Below are positions 44,175 through 56,574 of a DNA stretch of 64,000 nucleotides, one piece after another; within the stretch, counting starts at the first letter, position 1, and every line of letters begins with the position of its first letter. The DNA is from Lachnospira sp. UBA4346. GTDB lineage: Bacteria > Bacillota > Clostridia > Lachnospirales > Lachnospiraceae. A program made the position numbers and the translations under genes. A model generated the notes under the pieces. That model made no database searches and was not told the origin of the DNA. It was given only the letters and a program-made list of their open reading frames with translations. The DNA lies in contig DGTC01000006.1 of NCBI GenBank assembly GCA_002394205.1, positions 62,001 through 126,000 of the forward strand, read 5' to 3'.

Positions 44175-46484
44175 CTACCAGTCTCCACCCTGCGTAACAG
44201 CATCCATATCCCCTCTCGTCGGTGCATCCTGATCAAGCGGCGAATGTGTTGTCCGTTCCGGCTGCGTCTGCCTTGCCGTTGTCGTCTGTTGTGTCGCCTT
44301 TGTTGTCTGCTGATGATTATTTTGATTATTATTTCTATCCTGATTATTCTGGACTGCTGTTGTCTGATTTGGCATGACTGCTGTCGTCATTTCCTGTGCA
44401 GTACTGCTCTCCTGAGAACTTTGTGTTTCAAGTGTCGTATTTTCCGTTGCGGCTTCTGTCGTTGCCGGCTGTATCGCCGGTGCATTGGCTGCCGTAAAGT
44501 CCACCAATGCTAACCCCTGATGAATCTGTGTCATATAATTTTTAAAGATGTCATTTGCCATCGGATTCTCTATTTCCTTCGGATAATCATAACCTGTCCA
44601 CACTGCTGTCGTATAATATCTGCTATATCCACAAAACCATGCATCTTTTGTGGAATTCGTTGTACCTGTTTTGCCTGCAACAATTGCATTATCCGGCGAA
44701 GCTGTCACACCGGTTCCCTGTGTTACAACGGTTCGCAGCATATCTGTCATCATCTTCGCTGCATTCGCATCATACACTTTTACTGCCCGATTTGAGGTAT
44801 CTACAATCGGCCTGTTTGATGCATCTAAAATCTTCACAATACAGGTTGCTTTCCGATACATTCCATCATTGATAATCGTCGCATATGCACCTGCCATCTC
44901 TTCTGTCGTTACACCATATGTAAAGCCCCCCAATGCACTTGCAATATGATCCTTATCCTGCCATACATTCGCAAATCCCATACTAGTCAGAAATGATACG
45001 CCGGAACGCGGTGTAATCTGTGTCAGAATCTTCCACGCAATCGTATTCTTTGATGTACGCACTGCCTCTCTGAATGTAATATCACCTGAAAATATGCCGT
45101 CTGCATTGGCAGGTCCGCCTTCAATAGCTTCATCCGTCACAATCGTATCCGGTGTATTTCCCATTTGAATATATGGAAGATATGCAATCAAAGGCTTTAT
45201 CGAGCTTCCGGGCTGTCTGTCACTCTGATATGCTCTGTTCAACCCATACCCCTTGATTTCTGCCTGACTGCGGGAACCTACAATCGCCACAACATTTCCC
45301 GTATTATTATCAATGCACGTCGCAGCTCCCTGCATCGTATATACGCCTTCATCAGACAATGCACGATACCCTGCAAGGGATGTATCAATGGCATCCTGCA
45401 ATGCCTGTTGTTTATCTAATTCCAATGACGTGTATACAGTATACCCGCCGCTTAGTAACTTCTGTTGACACATCGTATAATACGTTTCATAGCTTGACGC
45501 ATACATGTCATAATCCTGCTGCGTATCGAAATTATAACGGAATGTAAATCCATACGCACTCATCAGACTCTCCGTTGCGCAGTGCCTGGCATATGTAATT
45601 GCTGACTGATTAACCTCTGTACTCTTGGCTTCGTTGAGTACCACCTGTTCATCTTTTGCCATATATGCATCCAGGCTGCTTAATTTTCCCTCCTGATACA
45701 TCTGCTCAAGTATCAGATTCTTGCGCTGCACAGTATTATCATAATGTGTCAATGGATTATAACGTGTCGGACTATTTGGAATCGCTGCAATAAATGCCTG
45801 CTCTGCTAAAGTCAATTCTGATACCGACTTACTGAAATATCCTCTGGATGCCGCTTCAACGCCATAATAACCATTTCCAAAATAAATATTATTGAGATAA
45901 AATTCCAAAATCTGATTCTTTGAAAACTTTTTTTCTAATCCAACTGCAATAAAAATTTCCTCAACTTTTCGCTGCCATGAAACTTCCTGCGTCAGGAAAA
46001 TGTTTCGTGCCAACTGCTGCGTAATGGTACTGGCTCCCTGTGCAATATCATTTCTCTGCTGATTTACCACGATTGCTCTGATAATCGCACGTAAATCAAA
46101 GCCGGAATGTTCATAGAACTGACGGTCTTCCATTACTACAAATGCATCTTTGAGTGTTGCAGGAATTTCCTCTGACTCTACATAATACAAATCTTTTGAC
46201 TGCTTCATTGTATGCAGTACCTGCCCTGCTGCATCGTACAACACCGTCGTTTTAGAATCCTGGAATGTCCCTGTCGAGCTTTTTGCAACATAGCTTTGTG
46301 CTTCCCGGTACAATTTCACAACAGTAATCAGTTTCGGAACTGCATAAATTCCACCAGCGATTATGATAATCGCAAGAAGGGATAAAATCACACGCCGTAC
46401 CCAATGTGTCTTCTTGCGTTTTACGGGTTTTGCCTTTGTTGTCTTTTGTGTAGATGACTGTTTTCCTGTCGTCTGATTTGCCAT
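44175..46484 (-). CDS. class A penicillin-binding protein (glycosyltransferase and transpeptidase)
   Basis: This bifunctional PBP polymerises and cross-links peptidoglycan. The 769-residue protein has a Thr/Lys-rich cytoplasmic tail and one membrane helix (ILSLLAIIIIAGGIYAV, 33-49). The GT51 domain has the catalytic Glu119 in MEDRQFYEHSGFD and QGASTITQQLAR (149-160). The transpeptidase has SSIKP (S-x-x-K) near 425, SKN in RTSKNT, and the KTG in VAGKTGTTN near 605. A Thr/Gln/Asn-rich low-complexity tail of about 95 residues ends it. It is the last gene of a three-gene operon (30 nt after the gene upstream), with GAGGTGAGTC before the ATG. Confidence 0.93.
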   Translation of the reverse strand: MANQTTGKQSSTQKTTKAKPVKRKKTHWVRRVILSLLAIIIIAGGIYAVPKLITVVKLYREAQSYVAKSSTGTFQDSKTTVLYDAAGQVLHTMKQSKDLYYVESEEIPATLKDAFVVMEDRQFYEHSGFDLRAIIRAIVVNQQRNDIAQGASTITQQLARNIFLTQEVSWQRKVEEIFIAVGLEKKFSKNQILEFYLNNIYFGNGYYGVEAASRGYFSKSVSELTLAEQAFIAAIPNSPTRYNPLTHYDNTVQRKNLILEQMYQEGKLSSLDAYMAKDEQVVLNEAKSTEVNQSAITYARHCATESLMSAYGFTFRYNFDTQQDYDMYASSYETYYTMCQQKLLSGGYTVYTSLELDKQQALQDAIDTSLAGYRALSDEGVYTMQGAATCIDNNTGNVVAIVGSRSQAEIKGYGLNRAYQSDRQPGSSIKPLIAYLPYIQMGNTPDTIVTDEAIEGGPANADGIFSGDITFREAVRTSKNTIAWKILTQITPRSGVSFLTSMGFANVWQDKDHIASALGGFTYGVTTEEMAGAYATIINDGMYRKATCIVKILDASNRPIVDTSNRAVKVYDANAAKMMTDMLRTVVTQGTGVTASPDNAIVAGKTGTTNSTKDAWFCGYSRYYTTAVWTGYDYPKEIENPMANDIFKNYMTQIHQGLALVDFTAANAPAIQPATTEAATENTTLETQSSQESSTAQEMTTAVMPNQTTAVQNNQDRNNNQNNHQQTTKATQQTTTARQTQPERTTHSPLDQDAPTRGDMDAVTQGGDW

Positions 46485-46513
46485 GACTCACCTCATTTAC
46501 ATCAAATGTATCT

Positions 46514-48493
46514 TTATGATTCTAATGTGTATGTTGTATTCTTCAGATATGTGATACGATCGGTATAACGCATTTTTACAGATGCATTGATACTCTTCTG
46601 TAATTCTAATACAACTTCTTTTAAACGATTTGCAGAACTTGTCACATCTACCGTTACCGTTGCTTTTGCATCATTTTCTTCCCGATTAATGAGCTGATCT
46701 ATCGTCGTCTGCTCATATCCTGTCGCTGTTTTTTTCACACGTTCAAGATTCAGTCTCAGATTCTCAACCGCTGCATGGGTTACGTAAATTCCCGGTTCAT
46801 CATATTCTTTAATCACTTCATATTCTTCGTTGACAATCTCTATTTTTCCCATCGGAAATATTGTATTTCCAGTCTCATCTACAGCAATATCGTTTTCTTT
46901 TGCCATTCCATAGATAAAATCACTGTTAATGTAGCCAATGACCTGAATCTTATTTCCTGACTGCGCATGAATCTCATAATCCGTTCCAAGTTCCATATTG
47001 AAGATTCTAATTGCGTCCGTATCATATCTGCTGCTATTTTTACTGTATGCAATCGAACGACCATTCTTTGATACGGCATATGTTCCCTCAGATAAGCCTT
47101 TCACTTCCACCATCGTCTCATTATTCGTCAGATTAATTGCATATAAGGTATCTTTTACCGTAAGGTAGAAGATACCCTGCTCATTTACATAAGCAATTTT
47201 GCCAACTTCATAAATTGCATCCTGATATGCCATATCTAACGGTATATACAACCGTTCCTGTGTCGTATTATCCTCATAATGATAAATAAACTGTGAAACT
47301 CCTACTTCTCCTTCATGCTCTCCACGGTTCATATAACCTTTGATAAGAAAATCACAATCTCCATTATCCAACACGTTCATAATCTGAATGTCAAATGACG
47401 GATAACGCTCCCTAATATTATCAGAATCCTGTGACTGATACGAAAATACTTCTGTAAACAGATTCTGTTCTGCATCATAACACCACAATACTCCCTGATT
47501 GATAAAATACACAAATCTGCCGTCTGCACTGCTCATTTTCTCAACTTCGGAGTCAGGCTGAATTCCCAACACAATCTGTTTGCCATAAGTGTCATTTCTG
47601 CTGTCAAATATCTGCCTTGTCTCTCTGTTATAATCAATAAGATACAATACCTTTTTAGATGTTCGTCCAATCTCATAATAATCGGTTACATCATACGTAT
47701 CATATGTGCCGGATTCATTTTCCGCCCCGACAATATAATTCAGACGAAGAGTTGCACCTTCACTGCTAATTTTCTCAAGCTGAATATCTATATTTCCTTC
47801 CATGAATGGACGCAATTCTCCCCAGCCAACCATAGACTGCTTATTATGAATATTTACTTTCCCATAATTTGTTGCATCGGCAGAACCTCTCGGCTCCAAA
47901 TACTGTGCAATCTCTGTTAATCCTTCCTGACTCAATGTATTGTTACAAAAATCCATCGCAAATGATAACTTCTGTGCAGTCTCATATTCTACACCGCTTA
48001 CAATACTTGTATAATAATAAATCTCCTGACGTTGTGTTGTTGCAACAATAATTTGAAGATAATATGTTGTATTATTTTCAATGAGATTCTTAATATTTAA
48101 TTCCGCTGTAATCGTATCATTGGACTGCTCATAATCCGTTACCGTCGTGTATTCTAACAACGATAAATCAGACATCTCCCGAACACGATAAGACAGTCCG
48201 GTCACTTCTGCTCCATACGTATGAATAATGATTGGCAGCTTTTTATTACTCTCTAATGGCGTAATCTGCCGTTTGACCGTTTTTTCATCCTGTGCCACGG
48301 TATATCCATGCAGCATATTATACGTAATTTCTTCTGTCTGCATCGCAACAATCGGCAACGAAGCCTCTGTCATCGCTGCTGTAGAAGCACTTAATTTCTG
48401 ATAGTCCATTGTGAAAAATGTAACAATACCTGTTGTCAAAAACAGTACTCCCAACACCACATATTTTATGATTGAAACATGCTTTTCTTTCAT
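46514..48493 (-). CDS. membrane-anchored protein with beta-propeller-like repeats, unknown function
   Basis: This 659-residue protein has an N-terminal membrane anchor (YVVLGVLFLTTGIVTFFTMDY) with the rest outside. The extracellular part contains short strands resembling propeller blades (GRFVYFINQGVLWCYDAEQNLF, then GIFYLTVKDTLYAINLTNNETM and NGRSIAYSKNSSRYDTDAIRIF), so a WD40/TolB-like propeller is possible. No family name was recognised. It overlaps the SD of the upstream methyltransferase stop (4-nt gap) and precedes the PBP by 29 nt. The operon context suggests a cell-envelope role, perhaps in regulating or assisting peptidoglycan synthesis. Confidence 0.6.
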   Translation of the reverse strand: MKEKHVSIIKYVVLGVLFLTTGIVTFFTMDYQKLSASTAAMTEASLPIVAMQTEEITYNMLHGYTVAQDEKTVKRQITPLESNKKLPIIIHTYGAEVTGLSYRVREMSDLSLLEYTTVTDYEQSNDTITAELNIKNLIENNTTYYLQIIVATTQRQEIYYYTSIVSGVEYETAQKLSFAMDFCNNTLSQEGLTEIAQYLEPRGSADATNYGKVNIHNKQSMVGWGELRPFMEGNIDIQLEKISSEGATLRLNYIVGAENESGTYDTYDVTDYYEIGRTSKKVLYLIDYNRETRQIFDSRNDTYGKQIVLGIQPDSEVEKMSSADGRFVYFINQGVLWCYDAEQNLFTEVFSYQSQDSDNIRERYPSFDIQIMNVLDNGDCDFLIKGYMNRGEHEGEVGVSQFIYHYEDNTTQERLYIPLDMAYQDAIYEVGKIAYVNEQGIFYLTVKDTLYAINLTNNETMVEVKGLSEGTYAVSKNGRSIAYSKNSSRYDTDAIRIFNMELGTDYEIHAQSGNKIQVIGYINSDFIYGMAKENDIAVDETGNTIFPMGKIEIVNEEYEVIKEYDEPGIYVTHAAVENLRLNLERVKKTATGYEQTTIDQLINREENDAKATVTVDVTSSANRLKEVVLELQKSINASVKMRYTDRITYLKNTTYTLES

Positions 48494-48497
48494 CTTC

Positions 48498-49703
48498 TTA
48501 ACCTTCCTGTAACAACTGCTTCAATGTAAGATTTAAATGAAGTTCTTTTTCCATATTTTCTAAAGCACTCTCTGAATGATCTACTGTTGCTTTCGGCACT
48601 ACCTGACGAATCTGCATATTCTCCCTGCCCTTCTTCGTCTTGACTGCGCGAATTAACAGATTCTTCGGCGTATGCTCTAAATCTATAAACTCTAAAATCT
48701 GTGTCTGATACCCCTGCTGTTCTAATAACTCCGCACGAATTGCATCTGTAAAAATCGCCGACATTCTCTCTTTTAAAATGCCATATTTTAAGACGGGCTG
48801 CAGTAAATCGCTCTCAATCATCTTATTTGCCTCATGCTGACAACACGGCACTGATAAAATAACTTTTGCCCCCCACTTCACTGCCTTTGCCAGCGCATAA
48901 TCCGTCGCCGTATCACAGGCATGTAATGTAACCACCATATCCACAGCATCTACATCATTGTAAGATGCAATATCTCCAATATAAAAATCCAGTTTATCAT
49001 ATCCGTACTGCTCTTTTAGGGCATTGCAGTGACGAATAACATCCTCTTTTAAATCTAATCCGATAATCCGAATCGAATATCCCTTTAAAACCTTAAGATA
49101 ATAGTACATTGCAAATGTCAGATAAGACTTTCCACATCCAAAGTCAATAATCGTCTGTTCTTTATTCTTATCTAACTGTGGCAGAATATCCTCGATAAAT
49201 TCTAAAAATCGATTAATCTGTCTGTATTTATCATACTTCTGACGAACTATCCTGCCTTCTTTTGTCATAACGCCTAAGTCTACCAGAAATGGAATTGGTG
49301 TTCCTTCTTCTAATATATAACGTTTCTTTCTGTTATGTTCGAGATTTTTTTGCTCCCGTTTTTCTTTACTTTTTTTATATTTAATGGTCAGCTTTCCTTT
49401 ACTACTTGAAAGAATCTGTCCCACTGCATCTGTCATCTGAAATTGTGCCTGCTTATAATCATTTGTTATTCGATTCACAATCTCATCTGCTAATTCCTGT
49501 GCCGTATCATTATGGTGCAGCACCTTGGGACCTACAAATTCGGACACCTGATAATACAATTCTTCTTTCATCCGAATCGGACGCACCTTAATCTTATCCG
49601 GCAATGTGCCATCTTTTCTTTTTGCTCCACTGATTGTCAAATCGATTAATTCCTCGCTAATACAACGCTGTAGTAATTCCTGAATCTCCACGTAGTCCTC
49701 CAT
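48498..49703 (-). CDS. SAM-dependent methyltransferase
   Basis: This 401-residue protein has a class I methyltransferase domain in its second half, with motif I as TIIDFGCGKSYLTFAMYYYL, motif II IRIIGLDLKED, and IGDIASYNDVDAVDMVVTLHACD as the motif IV region (approximate, residues ~170-260). The closing VILSVPCCQHEANKMI is characteristic of the Methyltransf_32 (RRNAD/AMERL1-like) family. N-terminal residues probably form an RNA-binding extension. The substrate is unknown; tRNA or rRNA methylation is likely for the family. It is the first gene of the PBP operon. The ATG at 49703 has only a weak GAGATAA site. Confidence 0.8.
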   Translation of the reverse strand: MEDYVEIQELLQRCISEELIDLTISGAKRKDGTLPDKIKVRPIRMKEELYYQVSEFVGPKVLHHNDTAQELADEIVNRITNDYKQAQFQMTDAVGQILSSSKGKLTIKYKKSKEKREQKNLEHNRKKRYILEEGTPIPFLVDLGVMTKEGRIVRQKYDKYRQINRFLEFIEDILPQLDKNKEQTIIDFGCGKSYLTFAMYYYLKVLKGYSIRIIGLDLKEDVIRHCNALKEQYGYDKLDFYIGDIASYNDVDAVDMVVTLHACDTATDYALAKAVKWGAKVILSVPCCQHEANKMIESDLLQPVLKYGILKERMSAIFTDAIRAELLEQQGYQTQILEFIDLEHTPKNLLIRAVKTKKGRENMQIRQVVPKATVDHSESALENMEKELHLNLTLKQLLQEG

Positions 49704-49715
49704 TTATCTCGTAAA

Positions 49716-49752
49716 ACAGTTATTCACCCGTAAACTCTTTGTAAATAACTGT
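49716..49752 (-). terminator. weak terminator after the YwmB-like gene
   Basis: A 9-bp stem (ACAGTTATT/AATAACTGT) followed on the minus strand by TTTA, between the stop of the YwmB-like gene and the methyltransferase. Confidence 0.45.
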
Positions 49753-49803
49753 ATTTGATTGTTTTCTTACTATTGTAATCTGTTTTGTAAAAAACTACAA
49801 GTC

Positions 49804-50703
49804 TTAATAATCCGTCATCTGAATCGGTGTTGCATAATATACATTTGTAATATTCTGCTGCTCATCATAATTCATGCTAATATTCACATTTACATTCTGA
49901 CTGCCAATTTTTACGGCATCGCCGATAGAACGGTTATATGCGTATACAGTATACACATCATCTCCCCGATGTTCCATAACCACCTCTACATCTGCCTGTC
50001 GCAATAACGTCTGTATTACCTGATTTTTTTGTATTGGGCTTAAATTTCCTTGCAATTCTCCTTTTAAATGCACAGCAACTGTTGCATCCATATTCCAATC
50101 TGCCAATAAATTCCGCACTGTCCGCTCATACGCAAATACCTGATCTATCGTATCATATAATGTAATCCCAATATACAGATACTGGTGCACCTGTGACAAA
50201 TGTGCCGTATCTTCCTCCGTTACTGTTACGATTTTACAAATAACATCCCGTATTTCATCCATTTGGCTCAAAGTCTTCACTTCATTCTCTGATTCAATGG
50301 AGTCTAATATTGTATACTGCCTAATTCCCATACAATCCGCAACCCGTTTTAGAATATCTGCTTTTGCAGCATCCGTAAGCGGTGTGTCACAATACTTTGC
50401 ATACGTATTAACTCCTGCCGTCACTTTCCTTATTGACATTCCCTGTATATTTCCTCCAAAGGCACTGACTACATTTTCCTGTCCGGTTCCTTCCATACGT
50501 GCCTGCTGCATTGCATTTTGCATCCATTGCACATCTTTTCCACCGGAAAACAAATGAATTGCTGCCATAATCCACAAGCAGGTTACACATATGAACAAAA
50601 ACTTATCGTATCCGGTCCATTTTCTGTGTTGAATTCTACGTTCTTTATCCATTACTCCTTCATAGACTTTCAGACCTTTCCGATATAAATAATCCTTTAA
50701 CAT
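49804..50703 (-). CDS. YwmB-like membrane protein
   Basis: This 299-residue protein has one N-terminal membrane helix (FLFICVTCLWIMAAIHLFSGG) and an exported domain with alternating strands and helices like the YwmB/TATA-box-like family. It contains YAYNRSIGDAVKIGS and DEVVMEHRGDD-like segments (the order VEVVMEHRGDDVYTVYAYN is clear). In B. subtilis ywmB lies just after the atp operon, which is exactly its place here. Function unknown; the family is linked to sporulation and cell envelope. Its ribosome site GGGAGG lies inside the 3' arm of the hairpin at 50707-50765. Confidence 0.65.
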   Translation of the reverse strand: MLKDYLYRKGLKVYEGVMDKERRIQHRKWTGYDKFLFICVTCLWIMAAIHLFSGGKDVQWMQNAMQQARMEGTGQENVVSAFGGNIQGMSIRKVTAGVNTYAKYCDTPLTDAAKADILKRVADCMGIRQYTILDSIESENEVKTLSQMDEIRDVICKIVTVTEEDTAHLSQVHQYLYIGITLYDTIDQVFAYERTVRNLLADWNMDATVAVHLKGELQGNLSPIQKNQVIQTLLRQADVEVVMEHRGDDVYTVYAYNRSIGDAVKIGSQNVNVNISMNYDEQQNITNVYYATPIQMTDY

Positions 50704-50706
50704 AAA

Positions 50707-50765
50707 AACCTCCCATTTCGTGCATCCATCCTGTTATGGAAAGGATTCCCACGAAATGAGAGGTT
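50707..50765 (-). terminator. atp operon terminator hairpin that hides the YwmB-like ribosome site
   Basis: On the minus strand a 16-bp stem, AACCTCTCATTTCGTG against CACGAAATGGGAGGTT (arms 50750-50765 and 50707-50722; one G-U), is followed by UUUUAUG. That U run is short and holds the next start codon, and the second arm is the ribosome site of the next gene. It may end atp transcription and, in read-through RNA, block translation. Confidence 0.7.
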
Positions 50766-50776
50766 TATACAAAAAT

Positions 50777-51184
50777 TTATTTATCTACTGCATTCAGACG
50801 GGCAAGCGAACGCTTGAGTGCCATCTCTGCACGTAAGACATTAATATTCGAATCATTGCTTGAAAGTCTGCGTTCTGCACGAATCTTTGCTTCGTTGGCT
50901 CTGTTGACATCAATTTCGTCCGGCCACTCGGCAACTTCGGCTAGAATTGTAACCTTGTCTTTCAGAATTTCAATGATTCCTCCATGAACTGCCGCCTTTT
51001 TAATAGCACCATTTTCATGGATTGTCATAACACAAGGTGTTACAACGGAAGTCAATGGTATATGATCTGCATAAATACCAATTTCTCCCTCACTTGTCGT
51101 AACTTCAACCATGCCTGCATCACCTTCATAGAAGGTTCTATCCGGTGTGCTTACCAATAGCTGAAATGTCTTTAAATCTGCCAT
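50777..51184 (-). CDS. atpC: ATP synthase epsilon subunit
   Basis: The epsilon subunit of the F1 stalk couples rotation and inhibits ATP hydrolysis. The protein is 135 residues, starting FQLLVSTPDRTFYEGDAGMVEV; the family motif GEIGIYADHIPLTSVV is clear. The C-terminal helices (NRANEAKIRAERRL, LRAEMALKRSLARL) form the inhibitory hairpin. ATG at 51184 was chosen with GGAG 6 nt upstream. It is the last atp gene, 40 nt after atpD. Confidence 0.96.
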   Translation of the reverse strand: MADLKTFQLLVSTPDRTFYEGDAGMVEVTTSEGEIGIYADHIPLTSVVTPCVMTIHENGAIKKAAVHGGIIEILKDKVTILAEVAEWPDEIDVNRANEAKIRAERRLSSNDSNINVLRAEMALKRSLARLNAVDK

Positions 51185-51224
51185 AGCAATCTCCATTTCT
51201 CAACGATGTCGCAGACGCAATTAC

Positions 51225-52628
<1,404 letters not shown>

Positions 52629-52650
52629 TTATTTTTATTTTGTAACAGTA

Positions 52651-53508
52651 TTACTCGATAGCATTTGCACCAGCGATAATTTCTGTCAATTCCTGTGTAA
52701 TAGAACCCTGACGTGCTCTGTTATACTTGAGTGATAAATCAGAAATCATCTCGTCTGCATTACTTGTGGCATTATCCATTGCCTGCATACGGGCACCATT
52801 TTCACTCGCAACTGCTTCGATTAATGCACCATAAATAAGACTACATACATATTTCGGTATAATCATATTGAGTGCTTCATCTTCTTCCGGTTCGTAGTTC
52901 ATTGGTGTCGTGTCTGCATTGGCATCTGACTGCAACTGCTTCGCATCAACCGGAAGCAGCTGAATCAGCTTTGGTTCATGAACAACTGTATTCTTAAAAG
53001 ATGTATATGCAAGATAAATCTCACCGATTTCTCCATTTGTAAAGGCTTCTAATACCTCATCACAGATTGCCTTTGCATCTGTATACAATGGATTATCAAT
53101 GACATCAGAATAATCTGCCTGAATTGTATATCCTTTGCGTTCTAGGGTATCTTTCCCCTTACGTCCGATTGCATATATAAGTGCATCTTCCTTTGGAATA
53201 TCTCCATTTGTAATGAGCTTGGTTATATTTGAATTATAACCACCCGCAAGTCCCCTGTTGGCAGTAATTACAATAACTGCTTTCTTACTTGATTCTCCGG
53301 CTGTAAGATACTTGTGATTGATATTGCCTGATTTTGCAAGCATACTGCACACTGTTTCATACATCAAATCAAAATAAGGTCTTGTACTTTCTGCTTTTCC
53401 TTTAGCTTTCTGGAGCTTTACAGTGGAAACAAGCTTCATGGCTTTGGTAATCTGACCGGTACTTTGAATACTGTCTCTACGTCTTTTTATGTCTCTCATT
53501 GAGGCCAT
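52651..53508 (-). CDS. atpG: ATP synthase F1 gamma subunit
   Basis: The gamma subunit forms the central rotor. The 285-residue protein starts with the coiled-coil MRDIKRRRDSIQSTGQITKAMKLV and ends with the family's NATSNADEMISDLSLKYNRARQGSITQELTEIIAGANAI (shown here by its parts). The middle has VIVITANRGLAGGYNS. ATG at 53508 has GGAGG 9 nt upstream; the in-frame TTG at 53514 would be too close to it. Gene order is atpH-A-G-D-C on the same strand. Confidence 0.96.
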   Translation of the reverse strand: MASMRDIKRRRDSIQSTGQITKAMKLVSTVKLQKAKGKAESTRPYFDLMYETVCSMLAKSGNINHKYLTAGESSKKAVIVITANRGLAGGYNSNITKLITNGDIPKEDALIYAIGRKGKDTLERKGYTIQADYSDVIDNPLYTDAKAICDEVLEAFTNGEIGEIYLAYTSFKNTVVHEPKLIQLLPVDAKQLQSDANADTTPMNYEPEEDEALNMIIPKYVCSLIYGALIEAVASENGARMQAMDNATSNADEMISDLSLKYNRARQGSITQELTEIIAGANAIE

Positions 53509-53536
53509 AATCAATTACCTCCATTCTGCGCCATGC

Positions 53537-55063
<1,527 letters not shown>

Positions 55064-55084
55064 TTAAAAGTCCGAACATCACAA

Positions 55085-55633
55085 TTATGCAAGCTGAATT
55101 TTTCTCAACTCTTTTGCAAGTTCGTCTATTTTTGTCTTAATACTGCTGTCGACAACTCTGTCACCGATTCGAATTACCATACCGCCGATTAATGACTCAT
55201 CAACAATATATGTAATCTCAAATTCTGCGTACTGTGTTGTCTCACGCAACTTGTTTACTACATTTGTCTTCTGCGCATCTGTTAAAGGCTTTGCAGTTGA
55301 TACAGTTACGGTACCAATCTTTTTATATTCCTTTACACGCTTTAAGAAATACTGTAATGTTTCAACAATTTTGTTTTGTCTGTCTTTTGCAATCATAATT
55401 ACAAGCAGACCGGTCATATCCTTTGATACAAACTGATCAAAAATATTTTCAATGACCTTTTGTTTTTCTTCTTTTTCAATCTTCGGATGATTCAATAACT
55501 TTCCAAGCTCGTCATTGTTTTCAAAGGTGTCAATGACTGCCTTTGCTTCTTCAAACAACGCATCAACCTTTGAATCCTGTACGGCAAGGTCAAATAATGC
55601 ATCACCGTAAGTTGTTTCAACTAGCTTAGCCAT
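55085..55633 (-). CDS. atpH: ATP synthase F1 delta subunit
   Basis: Delta links F1 to the peripheral stalk b subunit. The 182-residue protein has the OSCP-type N-terminal helical bundle (YGDALFDLAVQDSKVDALFEEAK) and the C-terminal signature DESLIGGMVIRIGDRVVDSSIKTKI. Its start lies inside atpF: the two genes overlap by 13 nt (55621-55633), and GGGTGAAAAG serves as ribosome site, so translation is coupled. Confidence 0.95.
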   Translation of the reverse strand: MAKLVETTYGDALFDLAVQDSKVDALFEEAKAVIDTFENNDELGKLLNHPKIEKEEKQKVIENIFDQFVSKDMTGLLVIMIAKDRQNKIVETLQYFLKRVKEYKKIGTVTVSTAKPLTDAQKTNVVNKLRETTQYAEFEITYIVDESLIGGMVIRIGDRVVDSSIKTKIDELAKELRKIQLA

Positions 55634-56175
55634 GTCTTTTCACCCATTTCATTTAATGTCTCTGCAATCAGAGCATCGTTCTCACTCTCATCAATTGACT
55701 TTGCAACAAGTTTTGATGCCATTACTGAAGCAACTGCAATAATCTGCTGCTTTACTTCATCGGCAACCTTCTGCTTCTCAAGTTCCGCTTCCGTATTGGC
55801 TCTTGCAATAATTCGTGCAGCTTCTTCCTTTGCCTCATCGACAATCTTCTGCTCGTTATGCATAGCAACCTTACGTGCTTCGCTTAATATTGCCTCAGCT
55901 TCCTTATCAGCCTGTTTTAACTTTTCTTCGTATTCCTGCTTCAAAAGAAGTGCTTCTTTCTTATTAGATTCTGCATTCTCTCTGTCACTTGTAATCTTAT
56001 CCTGTCTTTTCTTTAACATATTTCTTACAGGATTAAATAAAATAAAAGAAAGTAAGACAAACAGAACGAATACGTTCAAAGCTGTAATTGCTGCATCAAA
56101 AACTGTCTGTAAATCCAGACCAAATAAACGCTCATCCGCAGCAAGTGCAAAGAATGTACTACCTATTAAATTCAA
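55621..56175 (-). CDS. atpF: ATP synthase F0 b subunit
   Basis: The b subunit forms the peripheral stalk. The 184-residue protein has one membrane helix near its N-terminus (AAITALNVFVLFVLLSFILF) and a long charged helix (MLKKRQDKITSDRENAESNK..) to the end. It starts at TTG (56175) with GGAGG 8 nt upstream; no in-frame ATG lies nearby. It follows atpE by 68 nt and overlaps atpH. Confidence 0.94.
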   Translation of the reverse strand: MNLIGSTFFALAADERLFGLDLQTVFDAAITALNVFVLFVLLSFILFNPVRNMLKKRQDKITSDRENAESNKKEALLLKQEYEEKLKQADKEAEAILSEARKVAMHNEQKIVDEAKEEAARIIARANTEAELEKQKVADEVKQQIIAVASVMASKLVAKSIDESENDALIAETLNEMGEKTWLS

Positions 56176-56243
56176 GATCTCAGCCTCCTTCCTACCAGCT
56201 TAAATGTCTGATTATTCATAAATGGTATTTGATCTGAAATCAA

Positions 56244-56501
56244 TTAACCCTTGAATGGCTGTACAAACATTAAGATAATAGCTACGGCGAAACCATAAAG
56301 ACCTGTTGTCTCGGCTACGGCCTGACCAAGTAACATTGTTGATGTAATATCTGACTTTGCACCCGGATTACGTCCAACTGCAGAAGCACCGTGTCCTGCT
56401 GCAATACCCTGACCTACACCAGGACCTACACCTGCGATCATTGCGATACCAGCACCAATTGCTGACATAGCCTGAATAAATTCCTGTCCACTAATATTCA
56501 T
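56244..56501 (-). CDS. atpE: ATP synthase F0 c subunit, Na+-type motif
   Basis: The c subunit forms the rotor ring. The 85-residue hairpin has two helices joined by the polar loop VGRNPGAK. The ion site matches Na+-translocating rings: Gln31 in GPGVGQG, Glu64 and Thr65 in AVAETTG, and Tyr69. These align with Gln32, Glu65, Ser66 and Tyr70 of Ilyobacter tartaricus. H+-type rings lack the Gln. ATG at 56501 was chosen (GGAGG 8 nt upstream). Na+ coupling is a prediction. Confidence 0.93.
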   Translation of the reverse strand: MNISGQEFIQAMSAIGAGIAMIAGVGPGVGQGIAAGHGASAVGRNPGAKSDITSTMLLGQAVAETTGLYGFAVAIILMFVQPFKG

Positions 56502-56574
56502 GTTTTCTTCCTCCATTTTTGAAAAATTTTGTCACTGTTGTGACGGGGATTAACGACTGTGTCGTTCGTTCTGC

